This document shows, piece after piece, positions 50,043 to 59,767 of a stretch of 64,000 nt of DNA; the first letter of the stretch is position 1, and each line of letters starts with the position of its first letter. The stretch is from Dehalogenimonas formicexedens (lineage in GTDB: Bacteria; Chloroflexota; Dehalococcoidia; Dehalococcoidales; Dehalococcoidaceae): the NCBI RefSeq assembly GCF_001953175.1, contig NZ_CP018258.1, positions 400,210-464,209 of the forward strand. The letters run 5' to 3'. Below the pieces are notes generated by a model. That model saw nothing but the letters and a program-made list of their open reading frames with translations. It had not been told where the DNA came from and did no database searches. The translations under genes and the position numbers were made by a program.

Positions 50043-53000
50043 TTAGTCGTCCCAGGCATCTTCCTTAGCGTGTAACTCAATCTGCCTTGACAAGTATGAG
50101 ATTTGTTTCCTGGCGAATGCCTTAGCTTGCAGGGATGCCTGAGGGTTTGCCAACCAAGCTGCGAAATCAGCTTTACGTTTCTCATAAAGCGGCACAAATG
50201 AACCACAAACTACTTCAAAGGAAGCGACCGTACTGACTAGGCAGGCCTCTATCGCTTTATCATCTGTCACGTTGAGCAGTTTGTTGGCCATCATTAGAAA
50301 GAAGTCACTATACCCCATCTCTCTAAGTGCCCTCGCTACTGCATGCAGCTTGCCTTGTTCCCCCGATGCAATCCATTCTTCCAAGATGTCTTGGACGACA
50401 TTTGGGTTCTTGTCTGAGTAAAGCTTCAGCAGAGTTGTTCCTGTATGCTGATAGGCAAAATCATTTCGTGATGACCATTCAAGAAGAGTACCCAGTACTC
50501 GGAGTTTGTGTGGGCTTGACACAACGTAGTCCGCCTCGGCCGACAAGTGGAATGGAACAGCCAAGTAACTATCTCCCTCTTTTCTCGTAAGTTGCCTTTT
50601 AATGCGTGCCTCCCAAAAAGCCAACCAAGCGTCCGGGTTTAGGAGGAAGAGGCGCATCAGCACATGTTCTATATCAAAATCCAACTCATGGCTATCGTGT
50701 TCTACATAGCTTAAAGCGATATCCAATAGGTCCTTCGCTGTAATCTGACTAATTGAGCCACCTGGTCGCAGTGACTCGGCAATCATATTTAATGCATATT
50801 TGTCTTTTCGTGTAGACACAAGGCGTACGATTTCAACTGCCGCCTTCGGATCACAATCGTCTACTTTTTTTAGGATGCTCCCAAACCAACCGACGACCAA
50901 ACGATCTACCGTTGGGTCATTGAGGGATGTCAAGTATGTAAGGAGTTCAATTTCAGCGGCGGTAAACTGACCTGGCTGAATCCAAAGCATCGCCCTGCAA
51001 GCTTCGGCACGTAAGGCTATATTCCCACACTTGATCCATTCTTTCATGATCATCTTGGCATTTGCTTGGTCCACTGCTAGGAGTTCCCCTAAGAATGCAC
51101 CTGCAAAGCGTTGTAGATTGGGATATTTCCCCGAAATCTCCTTGATTAAGGCGAGCAAAATATCGCGGCTTTCGATGGCTACAGATCTTGCCAGTATTCC
51201 AATATTCGTTTGTATAGCAGAAGATACCTGGTCACCACAAAGGCCAGCCTCCCGAATATGTCTGTCGTACCGAACTAACTCAGCGTCCAAATTCTCAACA
51301 GTAATAGCCCTTGCGCGGGCCTCCCAGTAAGCGCCATGCCTGGCTCCAGCCGTTTTCCAATCGTTGTCATCGCCTCTGATATGTCCCGGCCATTCAACAA
51401 GATGAGCATACTCATCCACCTCGTCACTGAAGAGTTCTCTTTGCAGTTTCTCAAGCCGCTCATCCTTAAGTCGCCCAGTAAATTCCAGGGCTTTCCACAA
51501 CGCATATTTTTCGGCAGCGGAGTCGGCTTGCGAGCGACATTTAAGAGCAGAAATGATATTGAATAAATCGTCGGCGATTGAAGAGCGTAGTTCGTCCGGT
51601 ATTCCCGAGGGAACGCGAGGCATTAAGTGATCAGAAAGCCCTTGGATTAGGCTTATCCTCTGGGCTGGTCCGCACCTTTCATAAGTAGCTACGACGCAAT
51701 TTAAAGCGCCTTCCCGTATCTTTTGGATTGGGTCCGTCAGTTTTATGAACCCGTTCCGTACAGTGAACGACCTTGAGTCGGTAGGTGACGCGTTAGTGGA
51801 TGTCCATGCTAGGGAAAGCAGCGTTAGTAGCGCCGAGATTATGACCTCAAGTTGCTTTTCACTCGTCGCGCCTGATAGCCAGCTTTCTATTTCCTGTTGT
51901 GCAATCTCTTGAATGCGAAGCGGCTTGCCAGGTTCAAAAGGTATTACTTGTTCGTTCAAAACACGAATGGCATCTTCCAAAGGAAAACTGTTGCTTCGCG
52001 AATGGTCTTGCTGGGCACCGATCAAGTATAACAGCGTCATTGTCTCACGAAGGCAGGCTTCACAATGCCATCCTGTGTCCGCGAGTATGCTACATGCCGA
52101 GCGCCAAACATCGACATGGGTGATTGTCATGGTTCCCCATAGAGGAGACTTGATAACCGCAGGATCCGGAACAGGAGCCTCCAACATCGCACGAAGAACC
52201 AAGAGCGCGTCCTCGGGACGGAAGAAGGCGAAGCCCTTCAGCCAGTCTAGTATGGCTTGCCTCGAAGCATTGTTTGCAGTCTTGACAAACTCCCGTGCGT
52301 CAGCCATAAAGCCATCAATGATATTTGTTGCGTCCGAAGAGCCGGACATTTCGGCTTCAGCTAGACTCCTGAATATCTTGCTGCCCTTCTGCGCAAAGAA
52401 AGGAGCCAACACCTTTTCCCTGAAATCAAACGAGTGATTAGCCGCAAAGAACGAGTCTAAAACCAGAGTCTCAGCCAGCAGTTCAGGAGTAACCCTAAGT
52501 CCTCGCCAGCCGCGCATAAGCAGTCCGCCGGCCACTAATTGGTCTATGAGAACGTCAAGTGCTTCAGCGGTAACGCAAACAATACCGGCAAGAAGTTCTC
52601 TAAAGTTACCATACTCGATACCTTTTGTGGCGCTGATAATAGCCAGAATCAGTCTGGCTTTGTCATCCGTAGACTTGGCTGGAAGCGAACTCTGCAGCGA
52701 TCTCATGAAATGTGCCATTATGACTTGATCCCTGGTTAGCCCGGCCAAAGTGCCGGTTTCCCTAAGTAACGATGCCGCCACACAAGCAACCAACGGATTG
52801 CCTTCGGCGATCTTGATGATCGCTCCCCTCTGCCCTTCGTCCTTGATTCCCATCTGCGGTAGTTGAATCAACTGGTCAATGGCTGGATTTGGCAATGGGG
52901 TCAGTTCGATTTCGCTATACTCTATCGCCCGGCTATCGAATTCACCAACAATACGGCCTTTTACACATGGATGGGTGGCCATAACCACATGCAGCTTTTC

Positions 53001-53831
53001 TCCGAGTTCCGGAGAAAGAATCAACGCAAGAAGCTGCCGCAAGTCCTTCAGCTCCTGCGCGTCGTCAATGAAGAGGAGCAAGGGTCTCGACGGGTCGAGC
53101 TCATTTAGGTGCTTCTCTATTGAATCGACTTCCTGCCTGAGAAACTTGACATCTCCTTCAAACTGTATCGACTTTGCACCTTCGAGCATGAATTTTGTCT
53201 TCCCGACTCCAGGCGGAGCACTCAAAACCAGAACTCTTTTTTTGGATTCGGTGAACTCTTTGAAACGGCTGTTTTCAACGTCCCTTCCGAGGAAAACAGG
53301 CAGGTCGGGCGCCCGTAGGCGATCAATGCGTCGAGCGGCGTAATCTGCGAGCGTGATAAATGCAGGCAGCGTACTATCATCTAAGGAGAGATATTGTCTT
53401 CTCACATGTAAGTACTCGGGGTTCTCTAAACGTGCCTGTAGCCAGGATAGATCAAGTATTTCCGGCTTCACGCCGAAAGTTGCCGCAATATCTTCCTGGC
53501 ATTTTGTTTTCGCGCCCGTGCTAATTTCTTGATTTGTGACGAACACGAATGCCAAGGGTTTGAAACCATTCTCAAAGACTTTTTTTAGTTCTGAATCGAG
53601 TTTCTTCCGCCAGCTTTTCTGAAGCGAGAACTGGAAGATTGTTCCCGTCTCGGTACTTTGGTATATGCTTGGGAAAGCCTGTGGCATCACGGCATCACGC
53701 CCCTGATCACCTGAACCTCCCAGCGGAATAATTCGCTTGTAGTCAGCGACAAGCAATGCGCAGCACAGATGCTCGAATTCCGTGCTGTCCGTATATTCAC
53801 GAAGCTTTGTCCTTGTGATGTTGTATGCCAT
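50043..53831 (-). CDS. Nuclease-STAND NTPase, probable antiviral sensor-effector
   Basis: 1262 residues. Residues about 1-150 form a restriction-endonuclease-like fold: PLGGSGDQGRDAVMP and IFQFSLQKSW (Q-x-K type) as in Mrr/Cap4 nucleases. Then a STAND-type NTPase with Walker A SAPPGVGKTKF and Walker B LLLFIDDAQE, and about 800 residues of helical repeats (TPR/HEAT-like). This layout is that of Avs-type defence proteins, which detect phage proteins via the repeats and activate the nuclease. Same strand as the HEPN gene just upstream (10 bases). No direct proof of activity. Confidence 0.78.
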   Translation of the reverse strand: MAYNITRTKLREYTDSTEFEHLCCALLVADYKRIIPLGGSGDQGRDAVMPQAFPSIYQSTETGTIFQFSLQKSWRKKLDSELKKVFENGFKPLAFVFVTNQEISTGAKTKCQEDIAATFGVKPEILDLSWLQARLENPEYLHVRRQYLSLDDSTLPAFITLADYAARRIDRLRAPDLPVFLGRDVENSRFKEFTESKKRVLVLSAPPGVGKTKFMLEGAKSIQFEGDVKFLRQEVDSIEKHLNELDPSRPLLLFIDDAQELKDLRQLLALILSPELGEKLHVVMATHPCVKGRIVGEFDSRAIEYSEIELTPLPNPAIDQLIQLPQMGIKDEGQRGAIIKIAEGNPLVACVAASLLRETGTLAGLTRDQVIMAHFMRSLQSSLPAKSTDDKARLILAIISATKGIEYGNFRELLAGIVCVTAEALDVLIDQLVAGGLLMRGWRGLRVTPELLAETLVLDSFFAANHSFDFREKVLAPFFAQKGSKIFRSLAEAEMSGSSDATNIIDGFMADAREFVKTANNASRQAILDWLKGFAFFRPEDALLVLRAMLEAPVPDPAVIKSPLWGTMTITHVDVWRSACSILADTGWHCEACLRETMTLLYLIGAQQDHSRSNSFPLEDAIRVLNEQVIPFEPGKPLRIQEIAQQEIESWLSGATSEKQLEVIISALLTLLSLAWTSTNASPTDSRSFTVRNGFIKLTDPIQKIREGALNCVVATYERCGPAQRISLIQGLSDHLMPRVPSGIPDELRSSIADDLFNIISALKCRSQADSAAEKYALWKALEFTGRLKDERLEKLQRELFSDEVDEYAHLVEWPGHIRGDDNDWKTAGARHGAYWEARARAITVENLDAELVRYDRHIREAGLCGDQVSSAIQTNIGILARSVAIESRDILLALIKEISGKYPNLQRFAGAFLGELLAVDQANAKMIMKEWIKCGNIALRAEACRAMLWIQPGQFTAAEIELLTYLTSLNDPTVDRLVVGWFGSILKKVDDCDPKAAVEIVRLVSTRKDKYALNMIAESLRPGGSISQITAKDLLDIALSYVEHDSHELDFDIEHVLMRLFLLNPDAWLAFWEARIKRQLTRKEGDSYLAVPFHLSAEADYVVSSPHKLRVLGTLLEWSSRNDFAYQHTGTTLLKLYSDKNPNVVQDILEEWIASGEQGKLHAVARALREMGYSDFFLMMANKLLNVTDDKAIEACLVSTVASFEVVCGSFVPLYEKRKADFAAWLANPQASLQAKAFARKQISYLSRQIELHAKEDAWDD

Positions 53832-53841
53832 ATCGGACTCC

Positions 53842-54525
53842 CTATCCTGTACGGTTAGTGCACCTTTCTAACTCCTCACCGTAAAGTCGAATCTTATCGC
53901 AGGCCATGGGGGACGAAGGCCTTGAGTGCGCTACGTCATTTCTGATTGGCTCCAATTCCCCCAAGCGTGAGTCTATGAAGGACGGAGCCCGGAAGAAGCC
54001 TGCAAAGACCTGCGTCCAATTGGTCGGTTCCAGAATGATTTTACGATAGTCTGAAAAGTCCAAGTAGTCCATCACATTAGTGGAGGAAACGGGATGCCAA
54101 GGCCATACTGCTTCTTGCTTTTGTCTGCGTGATTCCGCCCTCGACCGGATCTCGGAAGGGATTTTCGCCATCCACCAATCAGCTCCAGTCTTGGACAACT
54201 CACGCTCAATGAATTTCCTTAGGATATCTTCCAGCTTATGCAGGGCTTGCGCAGGATCAAACTTGGTCTCTTTAGGAGACGCAATTTGCTTCGGTAACGA
54301 AGCATTAAGTACCAGATCATGAGTGCGAAGCTCTTCGAGTACGGTGATCACATGGCGGATTCGAGTATCCAGCTTCTTGAATGCCTCTGCTCTCTTCACC
54401 CTGCGAAGTAATGGCGCATAGCGCCCAGGAAAAACAAGATTGGATGCGCTAATTGAAATGCCTGATACTAGGCGGCAAGTATCCTGAAACCAAGGAATAT
54501 ATTGCTGATAATAATTGGCCGTCAC
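53842..54525 (-). CDS. HEPN-domain protein (Swt1-like)
   Basis: 227 residues starting at GTG 54525. C-terminal HEPN fold with LGELEPIRNDVAHSRP, where RNDVAH is the RNase-type R-x4-H motif. HEPN proteins often cut RNA in defence or toxin systems. Overlaps the preceding frame (54449-54769); the two may be one gene split by a frameshift near 54545, because the joined reading has no gap. Ten bases upstream of the STAND NTPase gene, so likely the same system. Confidence 0.7.
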   Translation of the reverse strand: MTANYYQQYIPWFQDTCRLVSGISISASNLVFPGRYAPLLRRVKRAEAFKKLDTRIRHVITVLEELRTHDLVLNASLPKQIASPKETKFDPAQALHKLEDILRKFIERELSKTGADWWMAKIPSEIRSRAESRRQKQEAVWPWHPVSSTNVMDYLDFSDYRKIILEPTNWTQVFAGFFRAPSFIDSRLGELEPIRNDVAHSRPSSPMACDKIRLYGEELERCTNRTG

Positions 54526-54769
54526 AGCTTTTATCGCATCCTCTCTTCTTCCCCTCTAGCCAAGTTCTGGTAGCCTTTTTGCCATAACTTTTAGCTTTGC
54601 GAGTCCCGAAGAGTTCCGCAGCAATTTGGCCAGCCGCTTCACCGATGAGGTCCCTCGCGACAGTCGCGCCAGGTGCGTTGAGTCCTCGTAGTTCTGCCTC
54701 GAACCCATTGAGCAGAGATACTCCTCTCCCTATTAGGTTGTCAATCTGATTGGAAATTATAATGTCCAT
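54449..54769 (-). CDS. N-terminal part of the HEPN locus, possibly frameshifted
   Basis: 106 residues: NLIGRGVSLLNGFEAELRGL ... GQIAAELFGTRKAKSYGKKA. The last 20 residues in this frame look random; in the alternative frame the sequence runs REDAIKAVTANYYQQYI and on into the 227-residue protein. The change falls in a purine-rich run GGGGAAGAAGAGAGG. Either two overlapping genes or one gene with a single-base error. Confidence 0.5.
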   Translation of the reverse strand: MDIIISNQIDNLIGRGVSLLNGFEAELRGLNAPGATVARDLIGEAAGQIAAELFGTRKAKSYGKKATRTWLEGKKRGCDKSCDGQLLSAIYSLVSGYLPPSIRHFN

Positions 54770-55321
54770 GGTACTTTAGAGATTGTGCGGACTTTGGTGA
54801 AATCGGTCACCATTTCGGTCCAAATTAACCACCGTCACCCCCCGGGACGCGATCTATTGAGGACACCGGTGCCGAGTTAGGGTCAGTTTAGCCGAGTTTC
54901 ATGTCATCTTTCAATCCGACAGAGCAAGGTGTCCGGGATTTACCGTCATCGGCAATGTGCTCATAGATAAAATTGAACAGTTTGAATAGATAGATAGATG
55001 GATGAATGGATAGGCCAATTGTCTGCTTTGGATGTAGTGAAAATTGAGAATACCGCCAGCAAGCTGGCGGTATGGTTCGCAAAGGTGGGTGGCTTGTTCA
55101 TTTCCTCCCGATGCTCCCCAGCTTGTAGGGGGGTAATTCGCTCTCCCCGAACAACACAACCCCTACAGGTTACAATAGTTGAGCTAGATGACCTTGAATG
55201 AATATAAGTGAGTCAGTTTGTGATGGGCTTAACTCACACCTTCTGTTAATTTGTGACTTGGCCAGGAAAAATAATCCGTCCCTTGGCTTGGCAAATCTCG
55301 CGATCGGTTTTGCAGAAAGAA
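54770..55321. other. Intergenic region with a perfect hairpin
   Basis: About 550 bases. Holds a GATA/GATG-type microsatellite near 54985-55010 and a hairpin at 55050-55073 (ATACCGCCAGC, two bases, GCTGGCGGTAT). No T tract on the plus strand, so it may be a repeat or structured RNA rather than a terminator. No convincing gene. Confidence 0.5.
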
Positions 55322-55717
55322 TCAAAGTTTCCCGAGAGGCTCCAACACCTGTTTCACTTTATCTCTCAACTCTTTGGGCGTAAAGGGTTTTTGCAAGCAC
55401 AACCGTCCAGTATGAGCCAGGAAAGCAGCGACCCCACCGACTGGGATAAGACCCGTCATAAATAACACTCGCCTCGTTAATTCCGGATGCTCGCCCTCAA
55501 GCCAATGATATAGTTCGATGCCCGAAATTTTCGGTATGTTCAGATCAAGGACAATAAGATCATATTCCGTTGCCGAGATCAATCGTTTCGCTGAAAGCCC
55601 ATCAGCCGACACCGTGACATCGTAACCCTCCTTTATCAGGGAGTTTTTACAAACATCAGAAATATTAAATTCGTCTTCTACTACGAGGATCTTGGTCTTA
55701 TTGATCGTTTCTGCCAT
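55322..55717 (-). CDS. Single-domain response regulator
   Basis: 131 residues, receiver domain only: KILVVEDEFNISD, phospho-Asp in LIVLDLNIPKISG, Lys in LCLQKPFTPKEL. No output domain; probably relays phosphate from the hybrid kinase whose stop overlaps just upstream. I chose ATG 55717; GAGG precedes it. Confidence 0.92.
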   Translation of the reverse strand: MAETINKTKILVVEDEFNISDVCKNSLIKEGYDVTVSADGLSAKRLISATEYDLIVLDLNIPKISGIELYHWLEGEHPELTRRVLFMTGLIPVGGVAAFLAHTGRLCLQKPFTPKELRDKVKQVLEPLGKL

Positions 55718-55719
55718 TT

Positions 55720-58700
55720 TCAAACAACCTCGGAGAATTTGGCACCGGTATTTCGGGATATTGCTATTTCAACCGCCTCTTCGATGGTTTTTCGAGTAAA
55801 GGGCTTGGTGACATATGGGATTTCTCTTGATTCCAGGAAATTCTTCGTGATCAAATCCGAAGCATCGCCCGTAATGACGATCACATGATTCGCTCGATCT
55901 GGCCATTTTAGAGAAATCCTCTCTAACAGTTCTATTCCGCTCATCTCAGGCATCCGGATATCAAGCATGATGACATCGTACTCGTTATTTTCAAGTGCTT
56001 CGAGTACCTTGTTTGGCCGATCACATTCATCAACCAAGAAAACATCACTTTTAAGGATTGACTTAATCAATGTCCTGACATATGGCTCATCATCAACGAC
56101 CAGTACCCTAATCGTCTTCTTCATTGTTAGAATAATATTTTGAGTCGTTGGCTCAAAGACGGGCTCGGAAATAAGCTGGCTTAAAGGAAGCTCGATATTG
56201 AATGTTGCGCCGTGACCGGGAATACTCTCGGCTGTTATCTGTCCTCCGTGCTCTTTAATGATGCCAAACGATAAGGATAACCCAAGCCCTGTACCTTCGC
56301 CTGTTTCTTTGGTCGTAAAGAAGGGTTGGAAAAGCTTGGCCATAACCTCTTGTGACATGCCTGGTCCATCATCGCGGAATGATATGCGGATGTGATTCGA
56401 GTGGTTTTCAGTTTTAATTACCAGTCGGCCGCGATCATGGGCTTTTTTCATGGCATATTCAGCATTCACGATGAGGTTTAAAAACACTTGCTGAAGCTGG
56501 CCAGGATCGACCACGACCCACGGCAAATCGGGTTCATATTCTTTGATGACCTCTATATTGGCTGTTCGAAGGACGTAACTTCGAAGTTCGAGCGTATTCT
56601 GTATAAGCTCTGTAATATCAACCGCGCTTTTTTGGGGCTTTGCCTGTCGAGCAAAGGTGAGCATCCGGCTCACGATATCTTTTACTCGCTGACTGCCCTC
56701 ATTGATGATCGCAATGTTTTCCCGAATATTATCGGGGAGGTTTTTCTCTCCGAGAAGAAGCTCGGAGAATCCGATGACTCCTGTCAGAGGGTTGTTGATT
56801 TCATGTGCGATCCCGGCAGCCATTTCACCCACGGCTGCAAGGCGGCTCGACATCTCGGCTTTATCGCTCAACTGTTGTTTTTCGATTTCCTGCTGCTTAC
56901 GATTTGTCGTATCCCTGACAACCGAAAGAATGAGTGTCTTCCCATCATAATTGAGTGAACGGGCATGGACTTCTATTGGAAAAACAGAACCATCCTTACG
57001 CTGATGTATCGACTCGTAAGTTTGTTCCCCATGTTCGATCACCTCGGCACGCCTTCGATCCCAGTCGCCGGCATCTTCGGGGGGGCGAAGGATTTTGATG
57101 TTCTTACCCAGAAGTTCGTCTCGGGAGTATCCACGCGTCTCCCAGGCTTTTTCATTAAGAAACAGGATCGTTCCTCCCGGTTCCGAAAGAAAAACTGAGT
57201 CAGATACGGTATCTAGCACGTGAGCCCGTAACCAAGTCTCCTCTTCGGCTTTTTTACGAGCAGTAGTGTCCTGGACCGTTGAGATCATCAAGTTTTGATC
57301 GAATAAAGGAATGTTTGCAGCAGAAATAAAGCGCCGTTCGCCGGAACTCGTGACAATTCCGAGGTCTTCCCAATGCATTCGCTGGGCATCGCCGGTTGCA
57401 ATGTCGGCAAGTACTCGTTGTTTAATTTCAGTCCGATACGTAGGGTTGGGGTACACTTTGTCAAAGAAGGTTTCGACATCGGTTAGATCTAAACGACTCC
57501 AGCCGTAGATACTCTCGAACTTGTCATTCATAAACAAAGTCTTGCCATCACTGATGGTATTAATAGCCAAACCAATCGGCAGGTTGTCAACCAGCGTTTC
57601 GACATACTCTTTCTGTTTCCGGAGTTCTTCGCGTTTTCGGATCTTTTCCATGCCCAGAGACAGATCGAAGGCGAGTTCCTGCATTAATCGCCGGTCATCT
57701 CCCTGAAACCCATCTTTCGCCTTTGCACAGATATTGAGCACACCGATAACGGTGTCTTCGATCTTTAGTGGCAAAGATATCGATGACGCAAACAGATCGA
57801 AAGCGCAATGATGTTCGGGAGTTGAATCCTTAAGAGCGCATTTTCCGCCGATACATTTGTTGAAATCCAGATTCTCGCCTGACCAGGCCACAGGTTCGGC
57901 TTTACCATTTTCATCGATACGGCCTATCCATGCCATGAGATTTTGATTACTCGCTCCGATACGTTTACAGATCTTAGCGAGAAGCATTTTTTCATCGGTT
58001 TCGGTAACGATAATTTCATTGGCATCTCGTCCGAGTTCAAGCATTGAATTGAGATGATTTATCTGCAACTCGCTCCGCTTGCGTTCTGTGATGTCATAGA
58101 TGAAATGCATGTAGTGGCTGTGGTCGGCAAGGATCCAATGTGCTTCCCACCAGCGGCCATTCCATTCAACTTCGCAGTGTTGTGGTTGGCCGGTCTCCCA
58201 AAGGCGCTGGGACATACACCAAGAACAGGGTGTTTGCTGACCCTCCCAGACGCGATAGCAGTGAGTCCCAGGCGCGGCTCCATTCTTTGAAGCAGCCTCA
58301 TTCGCTGCGACAATTTCAAAAGTATTCGGCTTGATAAGCATGATCGGGTGGGGGAAAGCATCCAGTATAACCTGGTTAAGCCGGAGCTGATCGTTGAACT
58401 TACCGTCGGTCTCCCAATGTTTGCGCCTGATCACCGAATCCGCAATGGCCCTCTGTACTGCTCCCGGCAGCCTGGCTAGGTTATCCTTGGTGAAATAATC
58501 ATCTCCGTTCGCCATTATCGACGGTGGCACCTTTTCCACACTTGAGCTCTCGAGGATAAATATCAGGGGAGTTGCAGGCGAGAGCCTATTACGGATCGCC
58601 ACGATATCGCTTGCAGACATTCCGGGGAATGGATGGTCAACGATAATCACATCCCAATGGTTTTCAGATAAAGCTCGGTGGAATTGCTGGGGATTCTTGA

Positions 58701-58800
58701 TCGATTCATGGAACGTTTTCAGGCCGACAGACCCCAGTGTCCTGATGGTCGATGTGGCATCCTCTTCACCGAGAAGAATTTGAATTGGTTTATCGATCAT
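55720..58800 (-). CDS. Hybrid PAS/GAF sensor histidine kinase
   Basis: 1026 residues, soluble. Order: receiver-like domain (about 1-125, with an Asp in VIIVDHPFPGMS), Cys-bearing PAS (HCYRVWEGQQTPCSWC), GAF (about 265-395), two PAS domains, HisKA (GEMAAGIAHEINNPLTGVIG), HATPase (GTGLGLSLSFG) and a C-terminal receiver (VMLDIRMPEMSG). I chose ATG 58800, with GAGG six bases ahead. Dehalococcoidia keep similar PAS kinases beside reductive dehalogenase genes, but none is visible here. Cys-PAS suggests redox or metal/haem sensing. Confidence 0.92.
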   Translation of the reverse strand: MIDKPIQILLGEEDATSTIRTLGSVGLKTFHESIKNPQQFHRALSENHWDVIIVDHPFPGMSASDIVAIRNRLSPATPLIFILESSSVEKVPPSIMANGDDYFTKDNLARLPGAVQRAIADSVIRRKHWETDGKFNDQLRLNQVILDAFPHPIMLIKPNTFEIVAANEAASKNGAAPGTHCYRVWEGQQTPCSWCMSQRLWETGQPQHCEVEWNGRWWEAHWILADHSHYMHFIYDITERKRSELQINHLNSMLELGRDANEIIVTETDEKMLLAKICKRIGASNQNLMAWIGRIDENGKAEPVAWSGENLDFNKCIGGKCALKDSTPEHHCAFDLFASSISLPLKIEDTVIGVLNICAKAKDGFQGDDRRLMQELAFDLSLGMEKIRKREELRKQKEYVETLVDNLPIGLAINTISDGKTLFMNDKFESIYGWSRLDLTDVETFFDKVYPNPTYRTEIKQRVLADIATGDAQRMHWEDLGIVTSSGERRFISAANIPLFDQNLMISTVQDTTARKKAEEETWLRAHVLDTVSDSVFLSEPGGTILFLNEKAWETRGYSRDELLGKNIKILRPPEDAGDWDRRRAEVIEHGEQTYESIHQRKDGSVFPIEVHARSLNYDGKTLILSVVRDTTNRKQQEIEKQQLSDKAEMSSRLAAVGEMAAGIAHEINNPLTGVIGFSELLLGEKNLPDNIRENIAIINEGSQRVKDIVSRMLTFARQAKPQKSAVDITELIQNTLELRSYVLRTANIEVIKEYEPDLPWVVVDPGQLQQVFLNLIVNAEYAMKKAHDRGRLVIKTENHSNHIRISFRDDGPGMSQEVMAKLFQPFFTTKETGEGTGLGLSLSFGIIKEHGGQITAESIPGHGATFNIELPLSQLISEPVFEPTTQNIILTMKKTIRVLVVDDEPYVRTLIKSILKSDVFLVDECDRPNKVLEALENNEYDVIMLDIRMPEMSGIELLERISLKWPDRANHVIVITGDASDLITKNFLESREIPYVTKPFTRKTIEEAVEIAISRNTGAKFSEVV

Positions 58801-58821
58801 ATCTGTCCTCACGAGACAAAT

Positions 58822-58854
58822 GGTACTAAGTACTAGTATAATAGTCCTAGTACC
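58822..58854 (-). promoter_or_regulatory. Operator/promoter of the hybrid kinase
   Basis: Inverted repeat GGTACTA / TAGTACC with a further AGTACTAGTA inside. Minus-strand -10 TATACT (58835-58840) lies between the arms. The -35 is poor, so an activator or repressor probably acts here. The GTACTA core recurs at 59388-59418. Confidence 0.6.
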
Positions 58855-59037
58855 TTAACCTAGTCTAATAATCTTGTCAATAGATCGAGGAATTGTTCGT
58901 TGGGACTCTGGATCGCGAATTATGTGTGCTCTTAGATAGCCAGATTACGCAGCCAACGTTTCGGCTTATTCTAAGGTCACACACAGAGGAGTACTGGTAC
59001 GGTTCAATCTTTAGACGATCTTCAGCATGAACTTCTC

Positions 59038-59238
59038 TTGTGGTCAAACATCGCGCACAAACTCTGGGAAGCGAAGAATCAGTTGTTACCAAAAACTCAT
59101 GAGAACGCGCAGGATATTCCGCCTGGGGTTTCGTTTTTCACACCAGAGATGTTGGCAGTTTACGATGGATTGGATGCCTTATATAAAGAAGCTGAGGACA
59201 AGAAACGGCAAACCCTCGATCATATTGCGCATCTTTAG
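59038..59238 (+). CDS. Small hypothetical protein, start uncertain
   Basis: 66 residues from TTG 59038: IAHKLWEAKNQLLPKTHENA ... TPEMLAVYDGLDALYKEAED. The frame is open and plausible back to 58975 (QSLDDLQHELLLWSN), but without ATG/GTG. Amphipathic helices; no family recognised. Either a TTG-started gene or a fragment. Confidence 0.4.
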   Translation: MWSNIAHKLWEAKNQLLPKTHENAQDIPPGVSFFTPEMLAVYDGLDALYKEAEDKKRQTLDHIAHL

Positions 59239-59536
59239 ATGGATCGATAGGAAACAACTAGCCTAAAATCCGCAAACGGGCCGATGGCCCCTTTGCTCTT
59301 AAGCAATGATCTACAATGCCAATCCGACCTGATGGGTTGTCGGACCTGAGTAACTTTTAATCCAAACATCAATCTCATTGCTCTTCACATAGTACTATTG
59401 CTTATTTAAAGTACTATGGTTATTCCCCGCATAGCCTGAATGGGTGATTGTTCCGAATACCTCTCAAGACCATAATAGAATCAATCAGTTCCATTCGATG
59501 TCAATCAGGACTATACAGAAGCAGGAGACTACTAGG
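59239..59536. promoter_or_regulatory. Regulatory gap with CATAGTAC inverted repeat
   Basis: Holds a perfect inverted repeat CATAGTAC (59388-59395) / GTACTATG (59411-59418), centre 15 AT-rich bases. Same GTACTA core as in the kinase promoter 570 bases away, so one regulator may control both sides. No gene seen. Confidence 0.55.
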
Positions 59537-59767
59537 ATGCCGGTTGAGATCAACGGTCAAAAATATTATCGAACGGAAGAAGTCTGCGCCCAAACCGGAA
59601 TCAGCCGAACGACTCTTTTCAGATGGCTTCGGCAGCCGGTTCTATCACGTGCGTACAAGGATAATCGGGGCTGGAGGCTTTTCACCGAGAACGATCTGAA
59701 AACTATCCATGCTCATGCATCCAGGATCGAAGTTCGAGAAATTATGATAGAGGACAGGTCAAAGTGA
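59537..59767 (+). CDS. MerR-like excisionase-type DNA-binding protein
   Basis: 76 residues. EINGQKYYRTEEVCAQTGIS is a MerR-type helix-turn-helix start; TTLFRWLRQPVL and RGWRLFTENDLKTI complete the winged domain. No effector domain. Overlaps the HD-GYP gene by four bases. Candidate binder of the GTACTA repeats. Confidence 0.8.
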   Translation: MPVEINGQKYYRTEEVCAQTGISRTTLFRWLRQPVLSRAYKDNRGWRLFTENDLKTIHAHASRIEVREIMIEDRSK

